35,505 bases of DNA, from positions 18,604-54,108 of the forward strand of contig MGHC01000011.1 of NCBI GenBank assembly GCA_001793015.1, given 5' to 3'. The notes under the pieces were generated by a model. The model saw only the letters and a program-made list of their open reading frames with translations, did no database searches and was not told where the DNA came from. Numbering within the stretch: the first letter of the stretch is position 1; each line of letters begins with the position of its first letter. The translations under genes were made by a program, and so were the position numbers. Positions 17,346 through 24,419 of the stretch are shown one piece after another. The DNA comes from Candidatus Woesebacteria bacterium RIFCSPLOWO2_01_FULL_39_10 (GTDB lineage: Bacteria > Patescibacteriota > Microgenomatia > UBA8517).

Positions 17346-17367
17346 TATCAAACTTGAAAGATTCAAT

Positions 17368-17396
17368 TTGCAATCACAATCCTATAATGATACAAT
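17368..17396 (+). promoter_or_regulatory. sigma70-type promoter of the sortase-substrate/sortase pair
   Basis: TTGCAA (17368-17373), 17 nt, TACAAT (17391-17396); an additional TATAAT lies inside the spacer at 17383-17388. It closely matches the promoter at 15936-15964, including TCAATTTGCA, AATCCTATA and TGATA blocks at the same spacing. Predicted start near 17403, leader about 30 nt. Confidence 0.7.
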
Positions 17397-17432
17397 AATG
17401 TAGTAATCTGCCTTTTCGCCTGCTTCCAAAAA

Positions 17433-18296
17433 ATGAACTTAATTCGTGTAATATTATTATTAATTGGGTTAATCTTTCTATCATTAATTGGTCCTAATTT
17501 CGCGAAAGCCCAAATAATACCTTCTTTTCCGGCATGTTCAAATCCGGGTGGAACACTTAGAGTTTTGTACACCGATGGCCAGCATGCAATTGCCGGTGAA
17601 TCAAACCTTCGTTTGGGTAGTGATGGAGTATATGACCTTACCAGTGGCGACCACGTTCAGTGTTTTTGTTCGGTAGACGGCTCAGGAGTTCAGACAAATT
17701 GGTGGAAAATAAGTTCCCTTGATCAGGATGAAATAGATACTTTGGTTAATTTGGGTTGGGTTTTTGTCCCAAGCGGTACTCCTTGGGGATTGGATGCTAG
17801 CGGCTATATGGCTTTCAATAGTCCATATGCCTGCGGTGGAAGCGGGATAACAACAACGTCATCTAGTGGAAGCACTGGAGCACCGGTTTGTAATTCAGAT
17901 AGACCAAACGCACCTGTTGTTACTTCAATTGTTAAAAGCGGAACAACTGCAACAATTTCCTGGACAAAAGTAGATATTGCAACACACTACACAATTGCCT
18001 ACGGACCTGCGGTTGGAAATTACCCTTACGGAGTTCCTAATACCGGAAATGTAACCAGTTACACAATCGGCTCGCTTGACCCAAACACCCAATACTATTT
18101 TGTTGTTTATGCAGTTAATGACTGTATGCCTTCTCTTCCATCAAGTGGTGGTCAGGTTCTTGGTGCTTCCACTGGGAATGTTTTAGGTCTGGCAGCTACA
18201 GGAAATTTACAGACAATCGTTTTAGTCGGATCAATAGGATTTACATCAACTCTTCTTGGAGTACTTCTAAAAAAGAAAAGCTCTTCTCATATTTAA
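17433..18296 (+). CDS. secreted FnIII-domain protein with LAATG sorting signal (probable sortase substrate)
   Basis: A 287-residue exported protein. Residues 1-26 are a signal peptide with a likely cut after AKA. Residues 30-135 form a Cys-containing domain (C35, C77, C79, C134) I do not recognise. A Thr/Ser/Gly linker (139-150) leads to a fibronectin type III domain (about 158-245). The C-terminus has the sorting layout: LAATG at 253-257, a hydrophobic helix (260-279) and a KKK stop-transfer. LAxTG is the motif known for class E sortases. The sortase gene starts 14 nt downstream, so the two are very likely enzyme and substrate. Predicted role: a surface-displayed binding or structural protein attached to the envelope. 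Confidence 0.8.
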   Translation: MNLIRVILLLIGLIFLSLIGPNFAKAQIIPSFPACSNPGGTLRVLYTDGQHAIAGESNLRLGSDGVYDLTSGDHVQCFCSVDGSGVQTNWWKISSLDQDEIDTLVNLGWVFVPSGTPWGLDASGYMAFNSPYACGGSGITTTSSSGSTGAPVCNSDRPNAPVVTSIVKSGTTATISWTKVDIATHYTIAYGPAVGNYPYGVPNTGNVTSYTIGSLDPNTQYYFVVYAVNDCMPSLPSSGGQVLGASTGNVLGLAATGNLQTIVLVGSIGFTSTLLGVLLKKKSSSHI

Positions 18297-18309
18297 ATTT
18301 ATTACTCTC

Positions 18310-18852
18310 ATGAGAAATTTTCTTGCCAATCTACTTATTATCTTAGGAATAGGTTTTCTTTTGGCCTCCGCTTTTCTAGTTTGGCAAAGGTATAATCCAA
18401 GGCGATTAGCTTTTGATGGGATTAACGAGATAGAGTTCAGTGGAAATAAAGATGGACAAAATGCACACCCCATAGCCCTTTCTATATCTGATCTGGAAAT
18501 ATATTTACCGGTTGTTCCTGCAAATAATACTGGTGGAAAATGGGAAACAACAACCAAAGGGGTTTCATATTTGACTAGCTCAGCAAACCCCGGGGAGACT
18601 GGCAATAGCATTTTCTACGGACATAACTGGAATAATCTTTTGGGAAACCTTACTCGAGCAGTTCCGGGACAGGTTATCGAAATTATTTTTTCAGATGGAA
18701 GCCAAAAAAGATTTGTAGTTACCCACACTCAGGAAGTAACATCTTCTCAAACTCAGATTCTGAATAATTCCGAGGATAAAAGAATGACACTTTATACTTG
18801 TTCAGGGTTTTTGGATACAAAAAGATTTGTAGTTACTGCAGAAATTATATAA
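18310..18852 (+). CDS. sortase (class D/E-like transpeptidase)
   Basis: A 180-residue membrane-anchored transpeptidase. An N-terminal helix (about 5-25) is followed by the sortase barrel. The catalytic triad is visible: H105 in FYGHNW, C164 in TLYTCSG and R172 in TKRFVV. The TLYTC form and small size fit class D/E sortases. The enzyme cuts the sorting motif between Thr and Gly and joins the Thr to an envelope acceptor. The gene just upstream encodes a protein with LAATG, its probable substrate. The acceptor is unknown here; a lipid-linked or surface glycan precursor is possible given the neighbours. Confidence 0.85.
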   Translation: MRNFLANLLIILGIGFLLASAFLVWQRYNPRRLAFDGINEIEFSGNKDGQNAHPIALSISDLEIYLPVVPANNTGGKWETTTKGVSYLTSSANPGETGNSIFYGHNWNNLLGNLTRAVPGQVIEIIFSDGSQKRFVVTHTQEVTSSQTQILNNSEDKRMTLYTCSGFLDTKRFVVTAEII

Positions 18853-18855
18853 TTT

Positions 18856-18864
18856 TGCTATAGT
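18856..18864 (+). promoter_or_regulatory. extended -10 promoter candidate before rmlA
   Basis: TGC followed by TATAGT (18859-18864), 38 nt before the rmlA ATG; predicted start near 18871. No good -35 is seen, so the call rests on the extended -10. Confidence 0.4.
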
Positions 18865-18902
18865 AAGGTGACTTTGCTAATATTGAACGTGCTAAAAAAT
18901 AT

Positions 18903-19982
18903 ATGAAGGCAATAATTCCAACAGGCGGTCGCGGGACGCGAATGCAGCCACTCACTTTCTCGACAAATAAACACTTCATACCTATCGCAAATAAACCCCT
19001 TATTTTTTATCCAATAGAGTCAGTTGCAGAGGCGGGAATAAAGGATGTAATTATTACATATAACCCGGGTTGGCTTGAGATTGTACAAAAACATCTGGGA
19101 GACGGCAAAAGATGGGGATTAAATTTTACCTATGTACTTCAGGAGAAGCCTTTGGGGCTTGCTAACATAATTCAGGTTTGTGAAGAACATATCAAAGGAG
19201 ATAGGTTCTTCTTACATCTTGGAGATAACATATTCAGCGAAGGAATTAAAGAATTAGTTGAATATTTCGAAAAAGAAAAGCCCGATGGTTTGGTAGCCAA
19301 AATTAAGCATCCTGAAAATTGGCGATTGGGCGTGCCAATATTTGATAAAAAAGGAAGACTTATAGATTATTTAGAGAAACCTTCCAGACCGCCGAACGAT
19401 TATGCAATACCTGGAATTTATTTTTTTGATAGCTTAATTTTTAATTGTTTCAAAGGGAAAGATGAAATAAAACCTTCTGAAAGGGGAGAATACGAAATAG
19501 TGGAACCATATAAATGGCTTATTAAGAAGGGTTACCGTGTTGATGTTTTGGAGTATAAGGGTAAGTGGCTTGATCCGGGTAAATTTAACGACTGGATTGA
19601 AGCAAACCAGGTTCTTTTGGATAGGATCGCTAATGGAGAAATAAAAAGTAAAGTTGGAGTTGGAAATACTGTACAGGGAAGAGTAAGTATAGGAAGTGGT
19701 TGTAAAATTAAAAATTCAAATATGCGTGGGCCTTCAATAATTGGTGATAATGCGACAATTGTAAATTCATATGTAGGTCCATATTCTTCTATATCGAGTG
19801 ATTGTGATATTCAAAACAGCAGTTTAGAAAATAGTGTTCTAATGGAAGGAGTTAAAATTCTTAATGTTAAGCAGCCTATTGATAATAGTTTAATTGGATC
19901 TGGAACAGAAGTAACTGATGTAAACGGTCATTCAAATTGTCTGGAACTTTTTGTCGGCGAAAAAAGCCAAGTGAGACTTTAA
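18903..19982 (+). CDS. rmlA: glucose-1-phosphate thymidylyltransferase, long form
   Basis: A 359-residue enzyme that makes dTDP-glucose from dTTP and glucose 1-phosphate, the first step to dTDP-L-rhamnose. The nucleotide-binding motif GGRGTRMQPLT is at the N-terminus, with KPLIFYPIE, LGDNIF and EKPSRPP segments of the family. Residues from about 250 form a left-handed beta-helix of hexapeptide repeats, which marks the 'long' RmlA type (about 350 residues) rather than the 290-residue form. rmlB, rmlC and rmlD follow in order, which supports the assignment. Confidence 0.88.
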   Translation: MKAIIPTGGRGTRMQPLTFSTNKHFIPIANKPLIFYPIESVAEAGIKDVIITYNPGWLEIVQKHLGDGKRWGLNFTYVLQEKPLGLANIIQVCEEHIKGDRFFLHLGDNIFSEGIKELVEYFEKEKPDGLVAKIKHPENWRLGVPIFDKKGRLIDYLEKPSRPPNDYAIPGIYFFDSLIFNCFKGKDEIKPSERGEYEIVEPYKWLIKKGYRVDVLEYKGKWLDPGKFNDWIEANQVLLDRIANGEIKSKVGVGNTVQGRVSIGSGCKIKNSNMRGPSIIGDNATIVNSYVGPYSSISSDCDIQNSSLENSVLMEGVKILNVKQPIDNSLIGSGTEVTDVNGHSNCLELFVGEKSQVRL

Positions 19983-19993
19983 GTACTATATAC

Positions 19994-20020
19994 ACCATGC
20001 GGGGACTGTCCTTGTATGGT
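19994..20020 (+). other. hairpin between rmlA and rmlB
   Basis: Segments 19994-20005 and 20009-20020 can pair over 12 positions (ACCATGC outer arm, several G-U pairs inside) with a CTG loop. It lies 11 nt before the rmlB ATG, with no T run and no Shine-Dalgarno sequence in between. It might modulate rmlB translation or mRNA cleavage. Confidence 0.35.
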
Positions 20021-20031
20021 AGTCGTACAAT

Positions 20032-21036
20032 ATGAAACTTTTAGTAACGGGTGGAGCAGGATTCATAGGAAGCAACTTCATCCGGTATTGGTTGGAAAAA
20101 TACCCAAAGGATAAAATTACCAATCTAGATAAGCTTACTTACGCAGGAAGATTGGAAACAACTGAGGATTTTTCAAAAAACAAAAACTACACATTTATAA
20201 AAGGTGATATTGGTGATTTAAAAACTACTCTAAAAGCAACAGAAGGAATTGAGGTGGTTGTGAACTTTGCGGCAGAGTCCCACAACGATCGTGCAATTCA
20301 GGATCCGGGTATCTTTGTTCGGACAAACGTTCTTGGAACTCAAATTTTGCTCGAGGCAGCCAAAAGGCAAAATGTAAAAAGATTTCACCACATTTCAACA
20401 TGCGAAGTATTTGGAGAATTAGAACTTAATGAGAAACGTGCTTTTAAGGAAGAAGATCCTTTTCGTCCAAGAACTCCTTACAATGCATCGAAAGCAGCGG
20501 CTGATCATGTTGTAATGGCTTACTACCATACTTTTGGATCCCCAGTAACAATTAGTCATTGTTCAAATAATTATGGTCCATATCAATTTCCTGAAAAAAT
20601 TATTCCTCGATTTATTACAAACCTGATTGATAACCAAAAGATACCCCTTTATAAAAGTAGTCAGAATCGCAGAGAGTGGATTTATGTGGACGACCACAAC
20701 GAGGCTGTGGATATTGTAATTAGAAAAGGTAAGGTTGGTGAGATGTATAGCATAGGAACTGGGGTTGAAAAAAGTGTTGAAGATATTGCCGACTCTTTAC
20801 TGAAAATTTTTGGAAAACCCAAAAGTTATAAAAAGTATGTTCCCGACCGTGCGGGGCACGACAAACGCTATCTTCTCTCAACTAAAAAAATAAGAAGCGA
20901 GTTGGGATGGAAGGCAAAATATGAGTTTGATGCCTATCTTGAAAAAACAGTAGAATGGTATAAGGAAAATGAGTGGTGGTGGAGGCCTTTAAAAAAGGAA
21001 GCGGAGGCTCTTTACGCTAAAACCGGTCAAAAATGA
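20032..21036 (+). CDS. rmlB: dTDP-glucose 4,6-dehydratase
   Basis: A 334-residue extended short-chain dehydrogenase. NAD-binding TGGAGFIGSN is at 6-15; the catalytic tyrosine and lysine are Y150 and K154 (YNASK). It converts dTDP-glucose to dTDP-4-keto-6-deoxyglucose. AAESHNDRAI and NNYGPYQFPEKIIP are typical of RmlB. One oddity: the usual STDEVYG segment reads STCEVFG (T123-C124-E125), so the aspartate that normally protonates the departing hydroxyl is Cys, while Glu125 is kept. The rml context argues that it still works. The ATGA overlap with rmlC suggests coupled translation. Confidence 0.88.
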   Translation: MKLLVTGGAGFIGSNFIRYWLEKYPKDKITNLDKLTYAGRLETTEDFSKNKNYTFIKGDIGDLKTTLKATEGIEVVVNFAAESHNDRAIQDPGIFVRTNVLGTQILLEAAKRQNVKRFHHISTCEVFGELELNEKRAFKEEDPFRPRTPYNASKAAADHVVMAYYHTFGSPVTISHCSNNYGPYQFPEKIIPRFITNLIDNQKIPLYKSSQNRREWIYVDDHNEAVDIVIRKGKVGEMYSIGTGVEKSVEDIADSLLKIFGKPKSYKKYVPDRAGHDKRYLLSTKKIRSELGWKAKYEFDAYLEKTVEWYKENEWWWRPLKKEAEALYAKTGQK

Positions 21037-21590
21037 GCGACACTATCAAAAAAACTTCTATCCCTGGGCTTTTATTGATTGAACGACCGACATATCCTGA
21101 TGAGCGGGGATTTTTCCACGAAATATTTCGTTTGAATGAATTGGAAGAAGTTATTGGGCGTAAGTTTAATCCGGTTCAGTGGAGCCATTCATATTCACTT
21201 CCAAAAGTAATAAGAGCAATTCACACCGAAGAATGGCAAAAAATAATTTATCCGGTTACAGGAAAAGTCTTTGCCGCCTTTGTCGACACAAGGCCGGATT
21301 CTAAGACTTTCAAAAAAGTAGAAACTTTCATATTTGATAATAGTAAAAAAGACTCTCCACATACTGCGATTTATGTTGCTCCAGGAGTTGGAAACTCGGT
21401 TTGCGTTTTGGGCGATAAACCCTTACATTACATGTATATCGTTGATGAGTATTGGGACAACAGTAAGGCAAAAGGGATTGCCTGGAACGATCCTGACTTG
21501 GCAATTGAGTGGCCAATAAAAGATCCGATAATTTCAGAAAGAGATAGAAAAAACCCGACCTTACGGGAACTTTATCCTGAGAAATTTTGA
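21033..21590 (+). CDS. rmlC: dTDP-4-dehydrorhamnose 3,5-epimerase family protein
   Basis: A 185-residue cupin-fold epimerase of the RmlC family: PDERGFFHEIFR near the N-terminus, VIRAIHTEEWQK (the counterpart of RGLHYQ, with the catalytic His) and a C-terminal GIAWNDPDLAIEWP block. The usual GFAHGF loop reads GVGNSV, a divergence from classical RmlC, but the position between rmlB and rmlD makes the role secure. It epimerises C3 and C5 of dTDP-4-keto-6-deoxyglucose. Confidence 0.82.
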   Translation: MSDTIKKTSIPGLLLIERPTYPDERGFFHEIFRLNELEEVIGRKFNPVQWSHSYSLPKVIRAIHTEEWQKIIYPVTGKVFAAFVDTRPDSKTFKKVETFIFDNSKKDSPHTAIYVAPGVGNSVCVLGDKPLHYMYIVDEYWDNSKAKGIAWNDPDLAIEWPIKDPIISERDRKNPTLRELYPEKF

Positions 21591-21605
21591 TAACAACAAA
21601 CTTTA

Positions 21606-21634
21606 TTTACTTCTTTTCTTAATTAACTTATAAT
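21606..21634 (+). promoter_or_regulatory. promoter of the small 81-residue protein (near-leaderless)
   Basis: TTTACT (21606-21611), 17 nt, perfect TATAAT (21629-21634). The predicted start at about 21641 is 2 nt before the ATG at 21643, so the mRNA would have virtually no leader. Confidence 0.65.
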
Positions 21635-21642
21635 ACAAATTA

Positions 21643-21888
21643 ATGGCAGTAGAAAAATTAGAGGGAAGAGCAGAACAAGATCCTGGTAGTGTGGAGCGCG
21701 AACCGGAGCAACCTCTTTATGGGGGTTGGGTTACAACTCCAGAAAGAGCTAAAAGATTCAGTTCTGCCACTACTAACCCTTTAGATCCGAACAGGCGTAC
21801 AGAAGAACTAATTCCACTCACAAGTAAAGGTGGAGACGCAGTTCCAATGGGTAGACCTTCTCGTACTGAAGGACCAAAAGCCGAATAA
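21643..21888 (+). CDS. small hydrophilic protein of unknown function
   Basis: 81 residues, rich in Glu, Pro, Arg and Thr, with no hydrophobic segment, Cys or recognisable motif; it should be largely disordered. It lies between rmlC and rmlD on the same strand but with its own near-leaderless promoter, which supports it being expressed. Codon use looks like that of its neighbours. There is no basis for a functional call. Confidence 0.55.
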   Translation: MAVEKLEGRAEQDPGSVEREPEQPLYGGWVTTPERAKRFSSATTNPLDPNRRTEELIPLTSKGGDAVPMGRPSRTEGPKAE

Positions 21889-21910
21889 AGTACACTCCAA
21901 AAAGTATTAG

Positions 21911-21939
21911 TTTACCTTTTAGATAGAAATTGCGATAAT
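21911..21939 (+). promoter_or_regulatory. promoter of rmlD (near-leaderless)
   Basis: TTTACC (21911-21916), 17 nt, GATAAT (21934-21939) preceded by TGC, an extended -10. The predicted start at about 21946 is 2 nt before the GTG at 21948. Confidence 0.6.
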
Positions 21940-21947
21940 AGTTAATT

Positions 21948-22865
21948 GTGAAAGGTTTAATTTTAGTTACGGGTTCTGAGGGACTAGTTGGATCCAGATT
22001 TGTTGAAATTTCCGAAAGGAAAAACTTTTTACATCTTCCAAAACAAGTTGAGTTGGATATCACAAACCCTTCCGAAATTAAAGCCGTACTTTCCAGTTAC
22101 AATTTTTCCGCTGTTGTCCATTTCGCAGCTTTCACCGACCTTAATGCGGCCGAAGAAGAAAGAGGAAATAAAGATGGCGCTTGCTGGCAGGTAAATGTCG
22201 AAGGGACTCGAAATCTTGTCGAGGCAGTAAGGCCTTATAAAGCAAAAGTCCACTTTGTCCATATTTCAACGGATGGAGTATTTTCCGGAAATTCGGATGA
22301 CCCAGGACCGTACAAAGAGGATCACCCGCGCGAGACTGATCCAACGAGAGTGACTTGGTATGGCTTCACGAAGGGAGAGGCAGAAAAGGCTGTTCAAGAA
22401 GTTTTGGGAGATTCTGCAACAATTTTAAGAATAATATATCCAGTGAGAACAGAATTTGAGGGTAAACTTGATTTTTTGAGAAAACCTTTAAAACTTTATG
22501 ACGAAGGTAAGTTATATCCAATGTTCACGGATCAGCAAATTTCAGTAAGTTTTATTGATGAAGTTTGTAAAGCACTCGATAAGATAATTATTGACGGCCA
22601 CAAAGGAATATTTCACGCGTGCTCTGATACTACAACTCCCCATAAGCTAATTTCTTATATGCTGGAAAAAACCCGAGGTGTAACAAATGCCGTTGAGGGT
22701 ACAACATTGAGAGAGTTTTTGGAAAAAACAGGAAATCCTTCCTATCGCTATCCGAAATTTGGCGGCTTAAAAGTAGGAGTTACGGAAGCAAAACTTGGAA
22801 TCAAATTCAGCACATGGCGCGAAATAGTAGATAAACTAGTTACTCAAGGCTTGGGAGAAAAATAA
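21948..22865 (+). CDS. rmlD: dTDP-4-dehydrorhamnose reductase
   Basis: A 305-residue short-chain dehydrogenase that reduces dTDP-4-keto-rhamnose to dTDP-L-rhamnose. The N-terminus LVTGSEGLVGSRF is the nucleotide-binding loop; HFAAFTDLNAAEEE, HISTDGVFSG and the Y-x3-K pair in WYGFTK follow the RmlD pattern. The start is GTG at 21948, chosen because the fold begins there and a -10 hexamer lies just upstream. It is convergent with trmD, with only 2 nt between the stops. Confidence 0.82.
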   Translation: MKGLILVTGSEGLVGSRFVEISERKNFLHLPKQVELDITNPSEIKAVLSSYNFSAVVHFAAFTDLNAAEEERGNKDGACWQVNVEGTRNLVEAVRPYKAKVHFVHISTDGVFSGNSDDPGPYKEDHPRETDPTRVTWYGFTKGEAEKAVQEVLGDSATILRIIYPVRTEFEGKLDFLRKPLKLYDEGKLYPMFTDQQISVSFIDEVCKALDKIIIDGHKGIFHACSDTTTPHKLISYMLEKTRGVTNAVEGTTLREFLEKTGNPSYRYPKFGGLKVGVTEAKLGIKFSTWREIVDKLVTQGLGEK

Positions 22866-22867
22866 TT

Positions 22868-23584
22868 TTACTTCTTTCTTGTACTTTTACGAGCGTGTTC
22901 TACCTTCCATTTTTCAATTTCTTTGTGATTTCCTGATAATAAAACATCAGGAACTTTCCACTCTTTATAATTTTCGGGTCGAGTGTATTGAGGATATTCG
23001 GTTGAGGTGATTAGTGATAAGCGGAGCTTGGTCAGCTTCGCTGGTTGGTGATTGGTGATTGGTGAGAAGGACTCTTCGGACAGGGATTGGGGGTTACCCA
23101 AAACTCCGGGGATAAGGCGAACTACCGTATCGACTAAAACCATAGCAGGAAGTTCACCGCCTGTGAGCACGTATTCTCCGATTGAAACTTCTTCATCAGC
23201 GAGGTGCTCTGCAACTCTTTCGTCTACCCCTTCATAATGTCCAGCAATTAAAATTAGCTGATCAAGCTTCGAATATTCAAGTGCTTTTTTCTGGGTAAAG
23301 ATCTTTCCCTTGGCAGAAAGTAAAATAATTCTCCCCTTTTCCTTTTTGGAAATTGGAAATTGGAAATTGGAAATTGCGCGGTCGACAATGTCGACGCGGA
23401 TAATCATTCCAGGGCCTCCTCCATACGGCCTATCATCAACAGTTTTGTGAGTATCTTTTGACCAGGCTCTTAAGTCGTGAATATTTATTTCGACCAAATT
23501 ATCGTCTTTTGCTTTTTTAAGCATAGATGTGTCAAAAGGCCCTTTAAACATGTCGGGAAAAATCGTCAAAATATCAATCTTCAT
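22868..23584 (-). CDS. trmD: tRNA (guanine37-N1)-methyltransferase
   Basis: A 238-residue SPOUT methyltransferase that makes m1G37 in tRNA. DILTIFPDMF at the start, DDRPYGGGPGM, GHYEGVDERV and SIGEYVLTGGELPA (the SAM-binding knot) are all present, as is YTRPE at the second domain. The start is ATG 23584; a TTG at 23602 would add six residues but lies beyond the promoter -10. Two stretches look foreign: a GGAAATT x4 tandem (23348-23375), read as NFQFPIS, and a 23000-23065 block of 7-mers plus a hairpin in the inter-domain linker. Both keep the frame. The linker before EYPQYTRP is therefore some 15-18 residues longer than in E. coli TrmD. Confidence 0.9.
   Translation of the reverse strand: MKIDILTIFPDMFKGPFDTSMLKKAKDDNLVEINIHDLRAWSKDTHKTVDDRPYGGGPGMIIRVDIVDRAISNFQFPISKKEKGRIILLSAKGKIFTQKKALEYSKLDQLILIAGHYEGVDERVAEHLADEEVSIGEYVLTGGELPAMVLVDTVVRLIPGVLGNPQSLSEESFSPITNHQPAKLTKLRLSLITSTEYPQYTRPENYKEWKVPDVLLSGNHKEIEKWKVEHARKSTRKK
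23020..23065. repeat. hairpin plus TTGGTGA x3 tandem repeat inside trmD
   Basis: AGCGGAGCT (23020-23028) pairs, with one G-T, with AGCTTCGCT (23034-23042). Three perfect TTGGTGA units follow at 23045-23065. Related 7-mers (GAGGTGA, TTAGTGA) precede the hairpin. The block falls in the TrmD linker. Confidence 0.7.
23348..23375. repeat. GGAAATT x4 tandem repeat inside trmD
   Basis: Four perfect head-to-tail copies of a 7-mer. On the coding strand they read as the peptide NFQFPIS. Seven is not a multiple of three, so loss or gain of one unit would shift the frame. Confidence 0.8.
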
Positions 23585-23590
23585 GGCTAT

Positions 23591-23598
23591 AGTATACT
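23591..23598. promoter_or_regulatory. symmetric bidirectional -10 element for trmD and pgeF
   Basis: AGTATACT is a perfect palindrome. Read on the + strand TATACT ends at 23598, exactly 7 nt before the pgeF ATG (23605). Read on the - strand TATACT ends at 23591, exactly 7 nt before the trmD ATG (23584). Both mRNAs would start at the first base of the start codon. No good -35 is visible on either side. Confidence 0.55.
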
Positions 23599-23604
23599 TC
23601 AACT

Positions 23605-24363
23605 ATGTATCAAATTCCCGAACTTCTTAGATTTCCAAAACTCTTCCACTCATTTTCAACAATTGACGAAGGAAATATGGCAAACTCAATACTCTATAAG
23701 GTTAGAAATTTTGATCAGGTTGTAAAAAACAGGGAAAAGTTTCTTTCTAAACCTGGTCTTTCAATTGACTCGTGTATCTGCATGTGGGTACAACATAGGG
23801 ATCGGGTGACTATTGCAGATCAAAAAGTGGCAGGAGTTAGTATGAGAGATTATAACTATGCGGTTAAGGTTGACGGGTTAGTAACTAACGAGAAAGGATT
23901 ATATCTTTTTCTCTTGGTTGCTGATTGCCTGCCTTTAATTATTTACGATCCGAAAAAAGAAATTGTTGCAAACGTCCATGCTGGTTGGAAAGGAGTGGAT
24001 TTGGAAATTGCGAAAAAGGCTGTAAAGAAAATGAAGGCCGAATATGAATGTAAACCTAAAAATATTGTGGTAGGAATAGGGCCATGTGTTTACAAAGAAT
24101 CATTTGTGAAAGAAAATCCAAGTCAAAAAGACGATCCAAGATGGAGCGAATTTATCAATAAGGTCGGACCTTATTACGAAGTTGATTTAGTAGGTTTTAC
24201 TAAAAAACAATTAATTGACTGCGGAGTTGCCGAAGAAAATATTTTTGACAGCAAAATCGACACTATTAGAGATAAGCATTTTTTCTCCCACTTTAGAGAT
24301 GCGAAAGAAGGACATAAAGACAAAGGAAGATTTGCTTCTGTCGTCGGTTTAAGATCCAACTAG
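23605..24363 (+). CDS. pgeF: YfiH/PgeF family protein (purine nucleoside phosphorylase / laccase-domain)
   Basis: A 252-residue soluble protein of the YfiH (Cu-oxidase_4, LACC1) family. Family landmarks with the metal-binding residues are visible: MWVQHRDRV, VADCLPLIIYD (Cys) and NVHAGWKG (His), with GIGPCVYKESF further on. Members have been reported as purine nucleoside phosphorylases/adenosine deaminases and, in E. coli, as editing peptidoglycan-precursor errors (PgeF). It diverges from trmD with 20 nt between start codons. The extra methionine in the hydrophilic N-terminal region is not a better start. Confidence 0.8.
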   Translation: MYQIPELLRFPKLFHSFSTIDEGNMANSILYKVRNFDQVVKNREKFLSKPGLSIDSCICMWVQHRDRVTIADQKVAGVSMRDYNYAVKVDGLVTNEKGLYLFLLVADCLPLIIYDPKKEIVANVHAGWKGVDLEIAKKAVKKMKAEYECKPKNIVVGIGPCVYKESFVKENPSQKDDPRWSEFINKVGPYYEVDLVGFTKKQLIDCGVAEENIFDSKIDTIRDKHFFSHFRDAKEGHKDKGRFASVVGLRSN

Positions 24364-24396
24364 AAATTGTTTCTCTTTAGGTATAAAATGTCTTGG

Positions 24397-24419
24397 CGCT
24401 ATGTAAATAGCGTTTTTTT
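24397..24419 (+). terminator. intrinsic terminator after pgeF, or attenuator before the macA-like gene
   Basis: CGCTAT (24397-24402), GTAA loop, ATAGCG (24407-24412), then seven T (24413-24419). It starts 34 nt after the pgeF stop and ends 23 nt before the ATG at 24442. A TATAAA (24382-24387) lies before it, so a leader attenuator is also possible. Confidence 0.7.

Noticed and set aside
23045-23375. CRISPR array or CRISPR-like repeats
   Set aside because: The units are 7 bp in head-to-tail tandem with no spacers, no cas genes are present, and the frame of trmD continues through them.
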